A stretch of DNA of 64,000 nucleotides, from assembly GCA_963924555.1 (NCBI GenBank), contig OZ004586.1, positions 62,001-126,000 of the forward strand. Reading direction: 5' to 3'. The notes under the pieces are model-generated. The model saw only the letters and a list, made by a program, of their open reading frames with translations. It was not told the DNA's origin and ran no database searches. Source of the DNA: Crambe crambe (lineage: Eukaryota > Porifera > Demospongiae > Poecilosclerida > Crambeidae). Positions 12,498 through 23,900 of this stretch are shown here, in pieces. The stretch's first letter is position 1, and each line of letters opens with the position of its first letter. The translations under genes were made by a program, and so were the position numbers.

Positions 12498-14639
12498 TCA
12501 CTGTTCATGTGGTTCTGTCCTGACTGCTGATTCCAATTGAGAGGGACTTGTCTTGGTTGATTTTGAGTGAGGTGGGAGATGAGTGGATTCTGCTAAAGTA
12601 GGGCTATTGCAAAGTAGTTGGTCTTCGAAGAGTTTAGGTGGAAAGTGCTGGTCTTCAGAGGAGGAGGAGATAGATTGGTCTTGAGTGAGGGTGGCATATT
12701 GCTGTGGGACTTCTCTAGTGGTCTGCTGGAGTGTGGTATACTGGTGAGATGCAGGCTCAGCTGCTTTCAGTAAGTTCTCCATGTAGATAGGGTTCCTTTC
12801 ATAATTGCCTCTGTACTTGCTATCCATAATTGCCCCTCTTCCCTCTGCTTGACCTTCTCCTCTGTTTGAAGAAGAGCATGGTGGGTAGACATAGGTGTCA
12901 CAACGCTCATACTCTCCTCTATATTTATCAGTCCTAGGCCCACTCTCCATGTCTGCAATCTCATCAGGTCGAGGAATTCTCTTGGGCAGTTGAGATACAG
13001 GAAGGAACTGAGCCTGTTGAGCAGCTAGTTGGCTCATATAAGTCGGATTACGTTCATAGTCTCCAGAATACTTGGAGTCTAGTGCCACTTTGACAGTGGA
13101 GCACTGATAGTTAGGACTGCGTTCATAATCACCCGCATAGTGAGGAGCCAGCACTTCAATCTGAACTTTCCCTCTCTGTTCCCGTTTAACAGTGGATGAG
13201 GATGAAGAAGTGGATGAGTCTCCCATTCCCAGGAACACATTCCCCTCTGCTGTGTTCCTCCACCTGGGAGGTTCACTGTCTGGGTAGGTGGGAGGAGGCC
13301 CTATCATTAGTCCTGCTTCGACCTCATCTCCATCCATAGTACGATATATATCAATGAAAGGTCTGTCATGAGTCGGCTTGACCTGTTGTGTTGAAACAGG
13401 TATGTGTGCCGGTTGAAATGAAGGATCATTGTGAGTCTGACGAGTAGGGGAGGGCTTGGGTGGGCGTGGTGGGACACTATTGGGAGTAGGGTAAGCAGGG
13501 GGTGGCTGAAGAGCTGTTGATGAGAAAGTTTCTCGGCTTCTGATATTGTCAGGAATTTTGGCTTCAAAGTCACTCTGTTGTTGCATGATTGACCTAAGAG
13601 ATTCCAAATACACATCCTAAACTATTGCATGCATAATGCTCAATTTGAATTCTTGTGGTCACTGCCTCATTTCACTGCAGACTTACTGACCGGCAGCTAC
13701 AAACACTCCCGCTATGACAACCCCGCCAGGAACCCTTACTAATTGATGTATCAATCATGCCTACGAACAGGCTCTTAAAAGCAATCCTTTTTCATTAAGA
13801 TTGCCTTTGTACACAGTCCTGCACCAGATAGTACATAGACATACCTGTTGGTGAATCCGCCATATGGTGGGTGATTAGCATCACTTCCTTGATCTGTAGA
13901 TACAGCAGTGACAACATGATCACACATATACATCCTATAGAGAAGACTGACTACATTCAACCTGTTATTCATTGGTGCAGGTTTAGAGAATTGCCACAGG
14001 TGATTTACTCATTCTCTGCCCAATCTGATTTACTTAAAGTAATTATGGCCTAGAAGCCTGAGAAACATGACCTAAGGCCATAGTTCTCCAAACCAGTGCA
14101 CAAGACCACCACTCACTAATGTTTTGAAACTTTGACCACTAAAAGTTAGAAGGGGCAGAAAGGAGAGTTTAGACTGTTTTTTTTCTGCGTTTCAGTCTAA
14201 ACAAGCCATGAACATTACTCCAGTTTTCACCAGCTGCAGTAGCTACCCACAGGTCACCCAGGCTACAGTGTCTACTCCTTAAGAAGTCCACACACTCCCT
14301 AGGTACTGCTGTTGCCATCCACAGTACTACCAACCTAATAAATGCTCAGCTGTATATTCTACCCTATTATTATTGCCCATAATTAGTTATCAAGTAGTAA
14401 GCTTAGAGTACTAGATTAGCTATGCACTGACCTGCAGTCCTTGTCTCTCCATGACCACACTTTCTGCGACATAATAACACAATCACAATGCTAAGCGTGA
14501 TGATAATTAGCACAAAGACAGCTATGACTCCAATCACTGCATACAGAGGTCCCGATAGTGGGGCATCTCCAGTAGACCCTGTGCTCTGAGCTAGTAAGCC
14601 CAGAGGCATCATAATCACTATCATAAACACAAGATCCAT
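12498..14639 (-). CDS. Unrecognised single-pass membrane protein with tyrosine-rich, ITAM-like tail (adaptor-like)
   Basis: Four exons (14639-14432, 13893-13845, 13738-13687, 13616-12498) join in frame to 475 residues. I know no named orthologue. A signal peptide (about residues 1-17) is followed by roughly 14 extracellular residues, a transmembrane helix (about 31-57) and a CRRKC juxtamembrane motif that could be palmitoylated. The tail of over 400 residues has two PPxY-type motifs (PPPAY, PPPTY), a PxxP-rich stretch and four repeats of the form YxGxYERxxxY, two carrying NPxY (ERNPTYM, ERNPIYM). It also has an ITAM-like pair YTTLQQTTREVPQQYATL (12688-12745). This layout resembles LAT or DAP12-type transmembrane adaptors (inference). 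The neighbour upstream on the same strand is also a tyrosine-tailed receptor. Confidence 0.75.
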
Positions 14640-15695
14640 TCTTGCTAAAAGCTAATCTAGCAGGCAAGATAGCCAGCTAGCTCACGCAGAACGCAGAATT
14701 CCTGCTATACCATGTCCACGACAGGATCTTACTAATACTTCCCAAACCAACATAAGAATTTGTTTCCTTAGTGCCTTTGGTAAAGGGTCGTCCTAATTCT
14801 GCGGTGCGAATTACGCATGCGCGCGCGTACGCGCGTTTCGCTCGGCGCGGTATACGTACTGCAAATTTCACTTCCGTTTGAACATTGAGTTTTGCGTATG
14901 ACCTTTGACCCTCATTACCACTGTATAAAATTGCAATACAAAACATGCGCAGTAGCCCACGCAATTTTCAAACGCAAGTGAAATCTGCAGTATACGATAC
15001 GGCCCGGTGTATGGAATGAGGCCAACTGCCAAAGTTGTGTAGCTTCAATGCTGGCAATGAAACAAAACAGACCTTATAGCCAAACGAAAGTTTTTCCCAC
15101 CTAAGGTCTTCACAAGATACCGTTTGACTTGTAACTCATACTGTAATTTCATTGTTTCATCTAAATGTGATGAATAAATATTAGCTATGTGATGAATAAA
15201 TATTAGCTATGCCATTAAAAAAAAAAAATTAAAAAAAATCAGCAGCTCCACCCCTCGGGCCCGGCCCTGCAGGTAGTTGTGGTCTAGTGGTCTAGACTTG
15301 AAGTACCAATGACGTCAATATTTTCATAAACTGATTCTATTACCCAGTGTGTACAGCTTCACAAGTAGACATATGGAACTCAAACAAATTAGTCAGCAGT
15401 CAGGAAATTACAAGAAATTGAATTCATTTCAATGTTAGTACACTCTAAAGCATGGCCTGCAGATCCAAGAACTCTGGAATTTGTTATCACATTCTTTGCA
15501 TATCTTTAATGAGGCTAGCAGTAGCTACAGCTAACAAACACAATATATATATCACCTAAATAAGCACAAATATAAATTTCGAATTCCCAAGTAAGAGATG
15601 GTGTAGGATACAGCTATTATGCAACTGTAACTAATAATAAATATATAAATGATTAGTGTTCATGTCCTGAGAGTGTGTCATTATACACACGCAGT
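14640..15695. promoter_or_regulatory. Upstream region of the ITAM-like gene, CpG-dense core
   Basis: No exon is seen in about 1 kb. A dense run of CG dinucleotides with an NRF1-like core (GCATGCGCGCGCG from 14815) lies 175 bases before the start at 14639. A perfect CRE, TGACGTCA, sits at 15310-15317 directly beside CCAAT. A 21-base direct repeat containing AATAAA (15170-15212) is followed by an A-rich run and a GC-rich segment with GTGGTCTAGTGGTCTAGAC (about 15281-15299), faintly like a tRNA A-box, which might be the edge of an old SINE. Confidence 0.45.
15310..15317. promoter_or_regulatory. CRE palindrome TGACGTCA next to a CCAAT box
   Basis: A perfect 8-base CREB/ATF consensus overlaps the end of CCAAT (CCAATGACGTCA). 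It lies about 670 bases upstream of the ITAM-like gene and 380 bases past the stop of the Ig-like receptor gene. Function is inferred from the motif alone. Confidence 0.35.
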
Positions 15696-18600
15696 TCAAC
15701 TATATACTTTGTTTTCTCCTGGATGAGTTGATATTGTTAGAGACTGAGTCTTCCCAGCATCTTCATGTTGATTGGTTGCCAGCACTGGAATGCTGCGGCA
15801 GAGATTGCTGGCACTCAGCTGTCCTTCCTCCACACCCTCAGGATACAACATAGCTAAACTGACGTAGCGTGGGTCATCGAAGAGTCCCCTTACTTCCTCA
15901 GACATGTTTTCCCTATCCAAGGCTTCTTCCATATTTAGATTGCTGTGAAGGCTTGTGGGTGAGGACAGAACTAAGCCTGAATCTCCATGAAGAATGTGCT
16001 GCTTGGAAGTTGTCCTGTATGGAAGTGGAGGGGGAATGTCAAACGCTCCCTCTTCAGGTGACAAGTGACTGGCATAGGGTTTGAGATCAGTAAGAGGAAT
16101 GGATTCTGGCCTAGGAAGTGAGCCATAGGTAATGCTTGTATTCTTCCAAGCTTTGATTGGAGGCAGCCTAGATGGAGCAGTAGGTGCATCGTACAATGAA
16201 GCACCAACAGAATCAGGAACTACAGCATTCTTCCAACTCTTTGCCATAACAGTTGGAGGTTGTTTAGAAGGAACGCTTGAAGGTTGCTTGGCAGGAACAC
16301 TTGAAGGTTGTTTGGCAGGAGTACTTGAGGCAGGAATACTTGGAGGTTGTTTTGTGGGAACACTTTGAGGTTGTTTTACAGGAACACTTAGAGGTCTTTC
16401 ATATGCTTGTGTACGTACGTATTTAGTTAGAACAACATTTCCATTTTCTTCTGCCACATTAGGCTCACCACTGTAGATACCCCCTCTCTGATTATCAACT
16501 CCATCTATTACTTCTTGGTTGCCATAGATTCCATGACCATTCTGCTCATGGTTGCCATAGATTCCATGACCATTCTGTCCTTGGTTACCATAGATTCCAT
16601 GACGATTCTGTTCTTGATTGCCATAGATTCCAAGACCATTCTGTTCTTGGTTGCCGTAGATTCCATGATCATTCTGCCATTGGTTGCCATAGATTCCATG
16701 ACCGTTCTGTCCTTGATTGCCATAAATTCCATGACCATTTTGCCCCTGCTTGGTTCTGCCATTAGTTTCTTCACTGTTGTAGATTCCAGATTCACTGTCT
16801 TGCACAACAGGTCCATTAATCAGTACTGTCTCATTAACAGACACAGCAGCACTTCTTATACTAGAACCACCACCACTTCTCCTGCAATGCATGAAAATTT
16901 AAACATCATAGCTGGTAAGGGCATGCTAGCAAAGGTGACCATTTTTGTATTCAAGAAGACAAAACTATAGACTGCTACGCAATGCTGATGAAGTCGTGTT
17001 AACATAACAAGTACTAGGTGTTTATGCACTCACTCTCCAAATCCAGCACCTAACATGATCACCGACACTTATGCAATCTACTACAAATGCCTTTCAAGTG
17101 TTTGATTGACTTACAGTGTGGTGGTGTCATATGGAAGTGTGCCATATTGCAAGGTGCCATAGGGACTGTATGGGCTGTAGTGTCCACCTGAATATACAAT
17201 TATATAAATATTAATATCACACCCAAGTTCTTCAAACTGGGCTCTGTTGTGTATCACAGGGCATGTTGTGGGTACAGGATGGAATTAATATCTATGGCTT
17301 GAGCTAGAGGAAATCAATCCTACAAGTATTTGTTGAATGTCATGTTTACTAACTTTCTCGGTAGTAACCAGCGTAGTCATCTTCTCTGAATTTTCTTTTC
17401 CCTATGCATCTTTTCCTTGCTACACGCACAAAAATGCAGAGGAATATGATCACGGCCACAGAGAAAACAGATGCAGTAGCTATGACTGCTACTAGTGCTC
17501 CTCCCTGCAGCCCTGTGTCAGGTGGTAGGACAGTGCCATTAGCAACAAGGTCAGTGGGAGAGGATGTGGTTGGCAAATCTGAGAAAAAAAGTGGATTATA
17601 TGGCTACAGCTATATTCAGCACACACATTGAAGAACATACCGTTTAATGTTCTATCAGTTGATATTTCCATGGAAGTGGTATCAATTACTGTTTCCAATG
17701 TAGTGATATTGTTTGGCATTGCTACTGTATCAGCATCAGTTGTTGCTTCCACTTCAGTTGGCATCTCCATTGTAGTGATATCAGTAGGTGCTGCTGCATC
17801 AGTCGGTGTTTCCATAGTAATGGCATCAGTCAGCATCTCCATAGTAGTGGTATCAGTAGGTGCCACTACTGTATCGGTTGATGTTTCCATGGTAGTGACA
17901 TCGGTTGATATTTCCATGGTAGTGGGGGCATCTGTTAGCATCTTCATGGTAGTGGTATCAGTAGGTGCTGCTACTGTATCGGCATTGGTTGGTGTTTCCA
18001 TGGTAGTGACATCAGTTGGTGTTTCCATGGTAGTGGCATCGGTTGGCATCTCCATGGTAGTAGTATCAGCATCGGTTTGTGTTTCCATAGTAGTGACATT
18101 GGTTGGTGTTTCCATGGTAGTGATATTGGTAGGTGCCGCTACTGTATCAGTATCAGTTTGTGTTTCCATAGTAACATTGGTTGGTATTTCAATGGTAGTG
18201 ATATTGGTAGGTGCTGCTACTGTATCAGCATCAGTTTGCATTTCGACATTGGTTGGTGTTTCCACAGAAGTGACTTCAGTTGACTTCTCTATGGTAGTGG
18301 TATCATTAAGTGTATCAGCATCAGTTGGTGTTTCCATAGTAGTAGCACCAGTTGGTGTTTCCATAGTAATGGCATCAGTCAGCATCTCCATGGTGGTATC
18401 AGTGGGTGCCGCTACTGTTTCAATATTGGTTGGTGTTTCCATAGTAGTGACACCAGTTGGTATCTCCATGGTAGTGGTATCAGTAGATGCCACTATTGTT
18501 TCAGCATCGGTTAGCGTTTCCATAGTAGTGGCATCAGTTTGAATCTCCATGGTAGTAGGTGCCACTACTGTATCAGTATCAGTTGGTGTTTCTATAGTAA

Positions 18601-20189
18601 TGACATCAGTTTGCATCTCCATGGTATTGGTATCAGTAGGTGCCACTACTGTTTCAGCATCAGTTGGTATTTCCATAGTAGTGGCATCAGTTGGCATCTC
18701 CATGGTTGTATCAGTAGATGCCACTACTCTATCAGCATCGGTTGGTGTTTCCATAGTAGTAATTTCAGTTGGCACCTCCATGGTAGTGGTATCAGTAGTT
18801 GCCGCTACTGTATCAGCATCAGTTGGTGTTTCCATAGTAGCAATTTCAGTTGTAGTGGTATCAGTAGTTGCCGCTACTGTATCAGCATCAGTTGGTGTTT
18901 CCATAGTAGTAATTTCAGTTGGCACCTCCATGGTAGTGGTATCAGTAGTTGCCGCTACTGTATCAGCATCAGTTGGTGTTTCCATAGTAGTAATTTCAGT
19001 TGGCACCTCCATGGTAGTGGTATCAGTAGTTGCCGCTATTGTATCAGCATCGGTTTGTATTTCCACTGTAGTGACTTCAGTCAGTGGCATCTTCATGGTA
19101 GTAGGTGCTGCTTCTGTATCAGCGTCAGTTGCTTCCATAATAGTTGATGCTTCCGTAGTGGCATCAATTGATAATGTACCTACTGTGTTAGTTGGTGTTT
19201 CCATGGTATCTGCTAGAGTGTCAGCATCAGTTAATGCTATAGTAGTGGCATCAATTGGTGTTTCTATGGTAGTAATATCAGCTGCAGCTTCCATGGTAGT
19301 TGGCATTTCCATGGTAGTGGTATCAAATTGTGTTGGTGCAGTACTGACATCAGTTTGAATGGCCAGAGTTTCAGTATTGCCAGATGTAGTTGACATGGTA
19401 GTAATATCAGATTGTGTGCGAGCATCAATAGATGCCACTGCATTAGTAGTCACTACAGGATCAGTTAAAGCTGATGTTACAGGGAGATTTTCTCCTGTAG
19501 GAATAGAAGACGTTCCCCCCAAACCTTCTTCATCCACAGTTGTCTCAGTTGTAAGGGAGGGCTCGGGGGAACTACCCAACTCTGAATTGAAAGCAAATCT
19601 GATGCAGGAAGATGAAGAATTGAACACCACTTCCATGTCATTGCAAGTTCGGAGCGATGAAAGATGAGTTATGTTTCCAAAACAGAGTCTGTGCTCTTTT
19701 TCACCTCCTAAAGATATATTTTGTCCTTCAAAATCCAGCTGACACCACAAGCATCCATTGTTATGTATTCCAGCAGAGATGGCACTTGTGATAAGGGTGG
19801 AAGAAATGGTGCGTTCAGCTGCATTAACTTGTCCAGTAGTGTCGAGTGTATTGCTTACAACTGTATATTCAGGCAAGGAGTTCAGTTGTGTTCCAGTTAC
19901 ACTATCAATACTACCACGGTACCACCCAACTTGGAATGATGGCTGCAGTGGACCACTCACCATACAGCGCAGCTGCAGTCTAGAGCCAAGAGGATCACAT
20001 CTCAGTTCAGTTGAAGGGCGAGAAATATATTGATACAGGCAATCTAAAATTTTATTATTTAAAAATTTAACAGCTAGTTTTTATAAAATACTTACAGCAA
20101 GATTATATCAACCAACCTTGAGCTGATGTTAATAGTAATAGAGAGAGTAGCAAGCTTACGCACTGTAATTGTAGAAGTGGTTGAATCAT
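15696..20189 (-). CDS. Unrecognised Ig-like, mucin-like receptor with tandem IYGN tail motifs
   Basis: Five exons (20189-20117, 20043-17641, 17578-17354, 17187-17115, 16881-15696) add up to exactly 1320 codons, 1319 residues. Signal peptide (LLLSLLLLTSAQ), then an Ig-like domain whose core pattern is LRC...VGWYRG...GCLWCQL. A stalk of about 550 residues follows, built of degenerate Thr/Met/Asp/Ala repeats (TTTMETPTDADTVAA type), likely O-glycosylated. Then come a transmembrane helix (VAVIATASVFSVAVIIFLCI) and a basic stop-transfer. The tail of about 440 residues holds YGTLQYGTL, seven tandem 11-residue repeats (GIYGNQxQNGH), proline-rich KQPxSVP repeats and a PPPLPYR SH3-type site. IYGN fits the Grb2 SH2 consensus pYxN. 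No named orthologue is recognised. It is divergent from UBE2F with 236 bases between starts. Confidence 0.78.
16520..16760 (-). repeat. Coding minisatellite, 33-bp unit (IYGN repeats)
   Basis: Seven near-identical 33-base units encode GIYGNQ followed by xQNGH-like spacers in the tail of the Ig-like receptor. The tyrosine and the asparagine two residues later are kept in all seven copies, while the spacer varies (GQNGH, WQNDH, EQNGL, EQNRH). Keeping Y-G-N in all copies suggests selection on the motif, though recent expansion could also explain it. Confidence 0.85.
17660..19420 (-). repeat. Coding minisatellite array of the threonine-rich stalk
   Basis: About 1.7 kb of imperfect tandem repeats (basic unit about 24-39 bases, with higher-order units near 78-120 bases) encode Thr-rich stalk repeats with ETPTDADTV and TTTMEMPT words. 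Segments around 18740-19060 are nearly identical to each other, which points to recent expansion. The bias removes stop codons on the opposite strand, so long antisense open frames there are artefacts. Confidence 0.85.
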
Positions 20190-20425
20190 GACTACTTACA
20201 TGCAGATTTTACTTTTCCTTCAAACTGATGCTTTAATTGAAGTGCTATTCAATTATAGCTGCGCATACGCATTCGATTATTTTATAACATTATTCATTAG
20301 GTATTATCTAATAAACAGTTCAATTTACAAAATATTGAAATTTTCAGGCTTGTGAGAACATGCTGGATGAAGATGCTGGATGAAGATGCATTATTAGACT
20401 GAAGAAGGAGGTATACGTCTGCGTT
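20190..20425. promoter_or_regulatory. Bidirectional promoter between Ig-like receptor and UBE2F
   Basis: Divergent start codons at 20189 (minus) and 20426 (plus) are 236 bases apart. The stretch is AT-rich with TGCGCATACGCA at 20254-20265, one base off the NRF1 palindrome. A 14-base direct duplication, GATGAAGATGCTGG-like, lies near 20364-20390. Promoter role is inferred from position. Confidence 0.45.
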
Positions 20426-21448
20426 ATGTTGACGATAAGGAAGAAGCTAGAGGAACAGGCTGCTAACAGTTCTGGAGAGCGGCGTGCAGAGGGCGGACAG
20501 AGAGGAAATCGTGTAACCAGGAAACTCTCCTTTAGATCACAACTCTTGACTTCAGAAGCCAGCGAGCTGGGTTCAGTCCTTCCAAGTAATTTGCTTCCTC
20601 CCTCCTTCTCCTGTGTCTATGTATGATGAATATTTTCCTACTCCAGAGACGTGTTGTGTCAATTTTGCTAATCCTGATGACTTGCGTCACTTCCAAGTAG
20701 TTATAAATCCAGGTGAGTTGTAATTATGCTTGTGTGTGCAGAGCCAGATAGACTATCTCTTTTAATCAGATGAGGGCTACTGGAAAGGAGGAAACTTTAC
20801 ATTTGAAGTACATGTCCCTGAAGAGTATAATAATAAAGTGAGGCATGCGTGGTGTGTGTCAGGTTATATATGTGACGACCACGATTGCTCTATATCTAGC
20901 CACCAGATGTGCACTGTGTGACAAGACTATGGCATCCAAATATTAATGAAACTGGAGAAGTCTGTCTGAGGCATGTCTTGACTATGATTTTCGATACACA
21001 CCTGATTAATTATTATTTCAATTAGCATTCTGAGGGAGACTTCAATTGATGGTACGGGGTGGTCACCAGCTCGTAGACTAAAAGTATGTTAACTGTATGT
21101 CTAGCTAGCTCTCACCCTAATATGGAGAGAGAAAGTGCCTAATTAAGACGGCAGTGTCATCGTAATGTTTATCAAACACAGGATGTGGTATTGGGCCTCA
21201 ACTCTCTCTTCACAGTAAGCCACACCCTTCCTCCATATTTAGCATTCCATGCCATTTAATAACATGTAATCATATAGGATCTCCTTAATTTTGATGATCC
21301 CCTGAATCTTGATGCTGCTGAACACTTTCAGCGTGATAAAGTAAGTAATACTGATGGTAGCAAAAAAATGAATTCTAAAAATTTTTTTGCATTTCAGGTT
21401 TCATTCTCTCGGAAAGTGCAGCAATATGTTCGTCTCTATGCCAGTTGA
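20426..21448 (+). CDS. UBE2F: NEDD8-conjugating enzyme UBE2F
   Basis: The spliced protein starts [11 protein letters not shown] (human UBE2F MLTLASKLKRD) and keeps the N-terminal helix that docks on the NEDD8 E1. UBC-fold landmarks are present: [37 protein letters not shown] with the catalytic cysteine, [35 protein letters not shown] and the C-terminal helix ending VRLYAS. UBE2F transfers NEDD8 preferentially to CUL5 with RBX2, activating that ubiquitin ligase. The exon with the catalytic Cys ends CTGAG and joins the next (C ATT CTG) only if a GC donor (GCATGT) is used, so this is a GC-AG intron. About 190 residues, normal for the family. Confidence 0.93.
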
Positions 21449-21923
21449 CAGTACATACTGCATTCCCTTCATATGACTATAATTTTTATACTACACTGAC
21501 CATCTGTGCATTCATCTAATCCACCTGGTACCCAAGGAAACTCTGGTGGGTGGGGAGAGCAATATGCGTGGGCGATAATGATATTCATTATACCTTACAG
21601 CTGCCATCCAAGAGCTGCTGCTGAATTTTAAGTCTCTATGGTTGCACTGTAACAGTACACTGTAGGCAAAGCTGTACTAGTGCGCTGTGGGTGTCGTATG
21701 GCCTGAAAAACACGATAAGGTAATGGGTAGTGCGCTGGTCAGAACTAGATTCAGCAAAGCAGACAATTCCAAGGAGAGAGACACTTCAACAGCTGCAGTT
21801 AACGGTATTTAATTATGACTAGGACTAGATAGCCTGTAACTGGTAGGAAGCTTTGAATATGAACTTGGCAAGTTGGAGCTGCCTGTGATAGTGCTCCTTG
21901 GTATTGATTTAGGAGATGCATGC
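21449..21923. other. Gap between UBE2F and PDE1
   Basis: About 475 bases without a supported exon. It must hold the 3' end of UBE2F and the promoter of PDE1. I see no strong motif. A non-coding 5' exon of PDE1 cannot be ruled out. Confidence 0.5.
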
Positions 21924-23900
21924 ATGCTGATTAAAGTTCCTGCTAGGAAGACCTCCAAAAAGAAGAGTAAGGGTGGTCCATGTAGTCCTTCTCAAGATTC
22001 TGCTGAGCAACAACAAGGCAGTGCCATTAATGCAGAAGACACTCCTGCTTTCAAGTGAGTGTGATAATGACAGTGTACATTGTGAAGGTGTAAGTTGCTT
22101 TTGGAGTAATCATGGAATAATAATCATTAGATTGATGTTGTTGCTGCAAGAGTTAAATAAGGGGGTAGTCCCTCCTATTAAGGATTTGAAGAAAGCGATA
22201 GTGCTTGCTGCTGATACTCTTACAAGAGATCGTGAAAATGGGAATAATAAGAGGTAGGTTAGACTCTACTCCATTGGGATTGGAAACACTGAGCTTTAAT
22301 GACTACAGTGAAGAGGGCAGTTTGGAGCAGGTGCGTAACAGTCAGGTCCGGGAGTGGCTGGCCTCCACTTTCACCAGAACAGACTCTGCTTACGAGGCAT
22401 GCAAAGTTACCATGTCTCCAATCATTCGTTTCAAGGCTGCTGCCAACACCATCATCATTGGCCAGTACTTGGGGAGGTAAAAGCTCGTTGCTAGAGGAGA
22501 TGATATAATTCTCCTGCAGACATGTTTTTCCCCCTAAAACTCCTGTTTCACAGGAAGTGGTATATCAGACTAGTTTTATCTCCACAAGATTACAGGTTTT
22601 CATGAGATCAACTAGCATTCTTTATAAAGAATTCATCTTTCCTCAGGCTCTAGTGCTTTGAAATGCATTTTTGGGGGATGTTAAAAACAATATTTCATTT
22701 CAAATAACAAACTGATTCTGTTACTCCATTGCAGTATTCATAGGGAACACTCAGTGCCCTCTGAAATCTATTATCCTGAGGCTCTTACCCAGCACTTTCA
22801 GGTATGTAGTATCGTATCATTTGGAATGCGAGGTTCTTATGCTTAGATTAATGTATATGGTGGCTCTATATAGGGCTAGCTTCCTGAACGTAGCTAAGGA
22901 ACTAAATACAGTGCATTTTCCGAATAAAGTTTCTACTGACATGCTTTACTCTGAAAGTACAATTATAAATTGGATTATTAATCCCATTATAGCAGAGTAA
23001 TGAAATTTCCATGAAACTTCTACAGAGTGAGCTATTGTTGTAATAAGGCCAGAGTGAGCCATTGGTATCAGCCATAGGTCACTTTTTCATGTTCAATAAG
23101 TTGTGACTAATTTCCCTATCAGGTAATGTTGTGTTGGACATGCTTGTATTGTATTGTAGGAGGATATCGGTAAATGGGAATTTGATCCATTCAAGACTGA
23201 CTCTCTTTCTGGTCATCATCCTCTTCGCTATATTGGCTATGAACTCTTCAAAAAACATGATCTCTTTGAGAAGTGTGCAGTCAGTAGATTATTCCAATCA
23301 ATACCATACCATTTTATAGTTGACCTTTAACCCCTAGCTTTCTGCATCCAGCTTTGATGTGTACATGTCTAAGATCGAAGAAGGATATGGTCACCATAGC
23401 AACCCGTACCACAATGCATGCCATGGAGCTGATGTGGCACATACTGTCCACTTCTTCATTTATAAGACGGGACTCAAAGTATGACCCCCTTAGACCTGTT
23501 GATTGACCTGTATGTGCCCATAACACATGATACTGTTATTATTATTATTATAGGGACTAATGACAGATTTGGAGGTAATGTCGCTACTACTGGCTGCTCT
23601 GATTCATGATGTGGATCATCCAGGGACTTCCAATTCCTTCCAGATAAACCAACAGTCAGTTTCCTTCTTCACTGTATACCCTACACATACTATGCTCTGT
23701 TTGTTGAAGGTCAGAATATGCTCTGCTGTACAATGACCGCTCTGTCCTGGAACACCATCACCTCTCCTTCTCCTTTAAGCTCCTCCAACAGGTCCGCATA
23801 GTATATACAGTCATCAGCCACAATTTGCACGTCAGGATATGAATAACTAATTTTTTCACACTGTTACTGTCTTTTGAATTCATCTAATGATGTTGTGATT

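Noticed and set aside
15240-15300. tRNA-like segment near GTGGTCTAGTGGTCTAGAC
   Set aside because: Only a weak A-box resemblance, no good B-box or cloverleaf; mentioned as a possible SINE edge but not called a tRNA.
17043-17058. Possible 16-base microexon in the Ig-like receptor gene
   Set aside because: It has splice-like borders, but its inclusion puts the next exon out of frame; the five-exon model without it sums to a whole number of codons.
17628-19667. Long plus-strand open frames (Val/Ser-rich and His/Cys-rich) across the receptor stalk
   Set aside because: They are antisense shadows of the Thr-rich repeat array; repeat composition removes stop codons. No domains and no matching splice context.
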